Source: Erythrophleum ivorense (taxonomy: Eukaryota; Streptophyta; Magnoliopsida; Fabales; Fabaceae). Taken from it: a stretch of 64,000 nt of DNA. Location: NCBI GenBank assembly GCA_026724425.1, contig JAIUCV010000009.1, positions 17,929,294 to 17,993,293 on the forward strand, in the 5' to 3' direction. Numbering within the stretch: position 1 is the stretch's first letter; the number at the start of each line of letters is the position of its first letter. The translations under genes and the position numbers were made by a program. The notes beneath the pieces are model-generated. The model searched no databases, was not told where the DNA came from, and saw only the letters and a list, made by a program, of their open reading frames with translations. Shown piece after piece: positions 58,247 to 64,000 of this stretch.

Positions 58247-59840
58247 CCTTAAGCAACAAACCATATGTCTGATAATGCTTCTTTACTAGATAATCTTGAA
58301 CTTTGCTCAGAAAATTTATATGTTAAAATAGCTTATGGGACTTCCACAAAAGTTTGTGGAATTGGCATTGTCACAATTTCAGAGACCTTGGTGTTAAAGG
58401 ATGTTCTTTTTGTTCCCAAGTTGACTTATAACCTATTGTTTATTGGTAAACTTGCAAGAGGTCAAAGGAGCATTGCTAATTTTTACTCTAATGGTTGTAT
58501 TTTCCAAGATTTGGAATCAAGAAAAGAGATTTGCAATGCTAAGGAAAGTTATGGGCTATACTATCTCAATGGATCCGAGAAGGAAAAGAATAAAGTTGTT
58601 TTTACTTGCATTCAATTAATGAAAATCTTAGGTTAAGGCATTACAGATTAGGTCACCCAAATTTTTGTTACATATAACAAATGTTTCCAAATTTGATCAA
58701 TAAAAATTGTTTCCTTTTCCAATGTGAAATTTGTCAATTTTCTAAGCATGCCAAACAATCTTATCCCCTGCACACTTACAAACCAGCTCAATCTTTCACT
58801 ATCATACACAATGACATATGAGGCCCATCTAAAATAAGAACTTGAGGTGCTAGGTGGTTTGTAACATTCATAGATGATCACATCCACCTCACCTGGGTTT
58901 CCTCATGAAAGAAAAATCTGAAATTGCACACATTCAAAATAGTTCATACCTTGGTCCAAAATCAATTTAAAATCAACATCAAAATTTTCAGGACCAATAA
59001 TGCCAAAGAATATTTCAACTCCACCCATGAACAATACCTGAACCACCATGGAATTATACACCAAAGTTCATGTGTGAATACACCTTAGCAAAATGGAATT
59101 TCTCAATGAAAAAACTAATACCTTTTTGAAGTTACAAGAGCTCTCATGCTCACCTCCACTGTCCTGCACTTCTTTCGGGTTAATAGAAACTCACTTAATC
59201 AACAAAATGCCCTTTAAACCGCTCAATTTCCAAACTCCTCAAAACCAATCCAAACATAACCCTTCATGACAACCATTCCACAAAAGGTTTTTGGGTGTAC
59301 CACCTTTGTTTACAATGACCATGGGGGGAAGCTTGACCACATGCCATCAAATGCATATTCCTTGGCTATTCCCCTACTCGAAAGAGCTACCAATGTTAAT
59401 CTCCAACCTTGAAGAAATTCTATGCCACTGGGAATGCAACCTTCTCCAAAAATTAGCCTTTCTATCCTAAAATACCTATTTAGGGGGAGAAATTTGAGAG
59501 AGAATGGCTATTTTTACACAGCGACAGCACCCTTGAAATTACCAACGCCTATCCCTTAGAAAGCCTTGAACCTCTCGACCTGCCACTGTTGACCCAACCA
59601 ATACCAACATTGAAAATACAACCCAGACCAATGGAATCGAGGTGGATTACCTAAATGTTAATCCACAAGAAGAATTTCTGGTATATTCCAAAGGGAAACA
59701 GAAGCAACTGAAGGATGAACAGTAGTAAATACAATAGTAAATCACTGAAGAAACCTGCAATATTCCAAAACAAAGCCAAAAAAACTCTTTCCCAATTCCA
59801 GGTTCTGAGGAGTTGAACACACCAATTGCACTAACAAAGG
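58247..59840 (+). pseudogene. Protease-integrase of a second copia copy, fused behind RT
   Basis: Starts with TNHMSDNASLLDN (end of a copia protease-type 'DSGATDHM' block whose DSG part is missing), then an open 123-codon frame (58265-58636) with VLKDVLFVPKLTYNLL and ESYGLYYL. Next come YRLGHPNFCYI, CEICQFSKHAKQSYP (zinc finger), IIHNDI.GPSK (first Asp), WFVTFIDDHIHLTWVSS (second Asp), FRTNNAKEYFN (Asp changed to Asn), GIIHQSSCVNTP.QNG (the expected third-acid region follows), and KVFGCTTFVYN (59285-59320). Linker-type sequence reaches about 59840. It cannot be the missing part of element 1, since protease and integrase blocks repeat in order. Confidence 0.8.
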
Positions 59841-59848
59841 GGATAAGG

Positions 59849-62800
59849 TGTAATATCTAGTTTTCTTAAATTGAACTGAAACTGATAAAATATTAAAAAA
59901 AGACCCTAGAATAAAATGAAATAAGGTCAAGCAAGTTTAGAATAATAAATTAGGCATCTAGAAATGAGGATACAAGGCTAAAGATAGTCTGAAACCAAAG
60001 CCAGAATAATTAAATAAATTTAATAAAAAATGCAGTAGCAAAATTGTGATTTTCAGCAACTTTTTAAAACTCAAAAAAGAAAATTTAAATGGTAAAATTG
60101 ATTTTTCTAAAATTCTCAGAAAATATGAAAACCATAGAAACCCTTAAAATGAATTCTCAAAAGCTGTGAAAACCATAGAAACACTTAAAATGACTAAATC
60201 CTTCCAGTATACATTTTAGGTCGTCGTTGACCTAAACTTTGACTAGATTCGAAATGGTTCCAAAACCCTATAAAATTGAAAGTAAATGTTTTTTATAAAC
60301 TAGATAACCTAAATTTTCATATGAAAAAGATGGTTCTAAAAAAAGAACTAAAATGAGCCAACACGGAGGAAGTGAAGCGAAAGGATAAAATGGGAATTAT
60401 GAAATTAGTGTAAACCACCTCCCTTTTCTTTTATATCAGCCACACCACCTCCCACAAGACCAGAACCGACTTTGAAGCACTAGAGCAGCAGCTCCAAGTT
60501 GCCCAAGAAGGAGGAGGAAGAAGGAAGAAGAAAGGCTTAAATAGGTAAAAATTTTGGCTCTTTTTCATGACAATTATCTTACTAAACTTGTTCTCCTCCT
60601 CAGGCCCTCTTTCATGGTAATTTTGGTTTCCTAAAAAGAGAGTTTTCATAACTGAACTTTTGGAAGAAGAAGAGGATTTGAGGAAACCAAGTATGGCATC
60701 ATATTTCTCTCTTAATCTGCTTTAAGACAAAGCGTAACTCATGGTGGAAAGATGGCTTCATCTTGTCTTCTTTAATTCCAAGTTTGGCTAGCCCCAACTC
60801 TCTAACAACAACAACAACAATAGGCCATTTCTCATAAGATGGGGTCGGCCACATGGATCAAATGACGCTATAAAATTCTATCATAAATCATGTCTTTAAT
60901 TAGACCATTTAAATCTAAATCTTTCTTAATAATTTTACCTATAATTTTTTGTAATCTTCTTCTACCTCTAATTATTGGGCTACTCTCTATCTGATCTACT
61001 CTTCTTACTAAAGCTTCTATAAGTCTTCTCCACACATTTTTAAACCATCTAAGACGTGATTCTACCATCTTTTCCACAATAGGTGCGACGCCAACTTTCT
61101 TTCTAATGTATTCATTCCTCATTCCATTTTGTTTGGTATATCCACTCATTCAATGCAGCATCCTCATCTCTACAACATTGACCTTATTCTCCTGTTGGCT
61201 TTTTAATACCCAAGACTCACTCCCATACAACATTGTCGATCTTATAGCTGTGTAATAAAATTTACTCTTTAATTTGAGCGGTACTCTTCTATCTACAATA
61301 ACATCCAAAGCATTCCTCTATTTCATCCACCTTACTTGAATCCTATGATTACATCTTCCTCTATTTATCCATCATGTTGTATGATGGATCCAAGATACCT
61401 AAACCGAGTAACTTGTTGTATAATGTGTTCTCTAATTTTTATTTCTACACTAGAATTAGTGTGCCTCTTGCTAAACTTACATTTCATATATTCCGTTTTA
61501 CTTCTACTTAAGCGAAATCCATATGTGTCCAAAGTTAATCTTCACTTCTCTAACTTCTTATTTATTTCTTCTCTCGACTCTCCAACTAGGACTATATCAT
61601 CTGCAAAGAACATGTACTGTGACACTAGCTCTTGGATATGTTCAATAAGTACATCTAAGACTAAAGTAAAAAGATAAAAGTTTAGAGTTGACTCCTGGTG
61701 TAGGTTAATAGATATCAGAAAATCTTCGGTGGGCCCACTTTATATTCTCACATTAGTTGTAACTCCATCATATATATCTTGAATTGCTCGAATATAAGTA
61801 ACACAAACTCCTTTTTTCTTCAAAGCCTTCCACAAAACATCTCTTGGCATCCTATCATATGCCTTCTCTAAATTGATGAACACCATATGCAAGTTTTTTT
61901 GGTTTGTTCGATAATTCTTCATCAATTTTTATAACAATTCCATGGTCTACCTATTGAGCATAAAATCAAATTGATTCTCTGTAACTAAAGTTTCTTGCAT
62001 TAATCTTTGCTCAATAACCCTCTCCTATAACTTCATAGTATGTCTCATAAGAATTTATACAATTTTGTATGTCTCCTTTAATTTTATAAATAAGAATTAA
62101 AGTACTTATCCTCCACTTGTTTGGCATTCTCTTATATCTCATAATCTTATTAAATAACTTTGTGAGCCAACTTATACCTTTCACTCCTAAACCCTTCCAT
62201 GCCTCAATAAGTATATTATCTGGTCCTACTGCTCTGCCATTCTCCTTCCTCCTTAAAGCTTCATTTACCTCTTGACTCTTGAATTTTACGACAAAAGGTA
62301 TAATTTTGATCTTTTTCTGTAGGAATTGTTTTGCATGGAAACAAGGTTAAACTAGGGGTTTTGAGGCATGACAATTTAGATTATGCCATTGGAATCAACC
62401 GAAAAGCTTTAGAATTCAAGATAAGGAAGTTAGGGGTTTCTATTGCACCAAGGAAGTTTTAGAACTATTATGAGAAATTTTGAACTATATGAAACTATGA
62501 TTAGATAAAGGAGAAGTCAAGGAACATGACCATGCATCCAAATCCAAGAAAAAATCAACAAAACTCCATATAACTTCTTCTTGGGTGGTGTCTCGGCCAA
62601 GACTTGAATGGAGTATTTAGGAAGTGATTTTTTGAGTTCTAATAAATTTAGAGAATTAAATATGATGATTAAATAATTATGAAACTATTGGATTGAATTT
62701 AGCAGCCCTAGAATAAAAGTTAAATTTTTAGGGTATAAATTGAGTTAATGAAACAAGTTGCTCCTAAACCCCTATAATCAAGCATATAATGATTTAAATG

Positions 62801-64000
62801 GATTTTGTTTAGAGTTATAAGACTAGTAGCAAACAAGAGTTTGGGGTTTGGAAAGCAAAAACCAAAGGTAGCTTTATAATGGACCTAAACTAGCTTTATA
62901 TACCATCTTGGACTTTAATGAGATTCCATAGAAATGACAAGGCCTAAAATAAGTTCAATTGGATTAGTTTACATTGTAATTGCTATATATAGATCCATCT
63001 AACGTAAATTCACCCAACTGTGGTTGTCAAGCTCAAGAAAGCCAAACTAAGTGAACCAAGAAGTAGGTTAGTGGCATTGTAAGCTTCCGCGAGTCTTAAG
63101 GTAGTTTCATCTCCCTTTCTTGCATGCATTTGAATGCTTGATTGAGTTTAAATGCTTGTGTGTATTGTTGCTTGATACTTTCATGAATTATGTTTCATTA
63201 TGTTTTTCAAATGTGTTATATAAATACTATATGTATATGAAAGCTTATATGATAGCTCCTAGCTCTCTAAGGTATGGAATTGAGCTCAATAACTCTTCCT
63301 TAGCTCTAAGTTGAGATTAGTTGAACCTAGCAAGTTTATAATAATACCATGGCTTATGTATGAATGAGTTTTTATGCTATATGATGTATTTGAGTCACAT
63401 GATGCATATGCATAGCAATCTTGCACTAGATGTATTGCATTGACACATCGCATTTGCATGTGCATTGATCTAGTTGAAGTTAGCTACAGAGATTCTTTTC
63501 AAAATCTCACTCCATGCTTCCACTAACCATTTTAGGGGCACCAAACCAAAGTAAGGATGTGGAGACGAGTTAGATATTAGAAATCATGTATTAGGATGAT
63601 GTAATGTACAAAATTTTGGTGTGTATCAAATATAGCATGGATGGAACACTTGATGTATATATGATCATTTTGATGCAATATTATATATATAACATTATGT
63701 CTTGAATGGAAATTCATGTATTAGCATAAGAATGTGAATGTATGATGGTATATGGTGTTATATGGGCATTAATGAGGCAAATAACATATGGGATGCCATT
63801 ATGTGCACATGTATATTTGGGTGCAAAGGGGTCAAATTTTGATCCAAGCTTTTTGGTATGTAACGAAATGGCTAGAAATGTCATTTAGGATGAATGAAAC
63901 GTGCTCAAAGTGGAAGAAATTCAATTGGATACCAAATGGTCTATTTTCATCCCAAACTTTGTTCTAAATGAGGCCTAAACCACTCCAATATTAAAAGTGG
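59849..64000 (+). mobile_element. LTR-like repeat, subfamily C copy 1, cut by the window end and split by a LINE
   Basis: Starts TGTAATATCTAG at 59849, directly after copia linker sequence. The first 400 bp match, in order, the minus-strand starts of the B copies ('ttagaataat..atctag', 'agtctgaaac', 'ctaaactttgac', 'ttcatatgaaaaagatggttct'). After the LINE the unit resumes near 62310 and contains 62900-63340, the uninterrupted version of the site where B2 inserted at 17.6 kb. The left flank TAAGG is the putative target; the right end is outside the window. Confidence 0.7.
60804..62310 (-). mobile_element. 5'-truncated RTE-type LINE inserted in C copy 1
   Basis: Minus strand. It starts near 62310 with EVNEALRRKENGRAVGPDN (finger region), then WLTKLFNKIMRYKRMPNKW, LHMVFINLEKAYDRMPRDVL (first catalytic motif with Asn for Asp), CVTYIRAIQDIYDGVTTNVR, FFADDIVLVGESREE (FADD box intact, about 61595), FRLSRSKTEYMKCKF, and a 93-codon frame at 60868-61149 (MSGYTKQNGMRNEYIRKK, LRWFKNVWRRLI). 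It ends with a (CAA)n run on the plus strand at 60804-60822, i.e. a (TTG)n tail. Frames are broken in several places. It is longer than the copy at 54617 and belongs to the same family. The target duplication was not resolved. Confidence 0.87.

Overview
This window looks like AT-rich nuclear DNA from a flowering plant, probably a eudicot; the species cannot be named from sequence alone. It has no operons, ribosome binding sites or CRISPR. It does have plant LTR retrotransposons primed by initiator-Met tRNA, a SINE matching what I recall of the Au family, RTE-type LINEs with (TTG)n tails, a CIPK (CBL-interacting kinase) fragment, an ARO-type armadillo fragment, and split coding pieces with GT/AG splice sites. 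Most of the 64 kb is layered mobile-element debris, and I see no intact protein-coding gene.

Layout. 1-31 kb is a pile of very long solo-LTR-like units of one superfamily (TGTAA...TTACA ends). These are called subfamilies A, B and C here: a fragment at 1-2290, A1 at 4086-6847, B1 at about 12740-17191 interrupted by A2 at 13272-16107, C2 interrupted by B2 at 17628-21018, B3 ending at 27150 and B4 ending at 31213. A1 and A2 have perfect 5-bp target duplications and B2 has a 4/5 match. Also in this part are a 435-bp TRIM element (2300-2734), a roughly 4.1-kb inverted repeat (about 7257-11345) running up to a primer-binding site and a His/Tyr-rich broken reading frame, and gag and gag-protease remnants.

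31-42 kb is lower-copy DNA. It holds a 91-bp tandem duplication, a broken ARO-like armadillo gene (33.7-34.9 kb), an unrecognised broken coding stretch (34.9-35.8 kb), an L1 fragment, and a minus-strand terminal exon (39731-40246). A SINE (41173-41324, 17-bp duplication) sits in a possible hAT-type non-autonomous element.

42-52 kb has two minus-strand Ty3/gypsy elements only 113 bp apart, each with both LTRs and a perfect 5-bp target duplication (42363-46073, TCATC; 46187-51444, GTATC). Beyond them is a minus-strand internal exon (51732-52044). The exons at 52.0 and 39.7 kb may belong to one gene whose intron took up these insertions.

52.8-59.8 kb is a mosaic of Ty1/copia pieces. A copia 3' end lies on the minus strand, followed by an L1 fragment. 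Next comes a plus-strand copia whose gag is split by an RTE LINE and whose integrase-RT junction is replaced by an antisense CIPK fragment. Its RT then runs directly into the protease-integrase of another copia copy. 59.85-64 kb is another C-type unit carrying a minus-strand RTE LINE. The genes do not form a working pathway; what links them is a dated order of insertions, captures and deletions.
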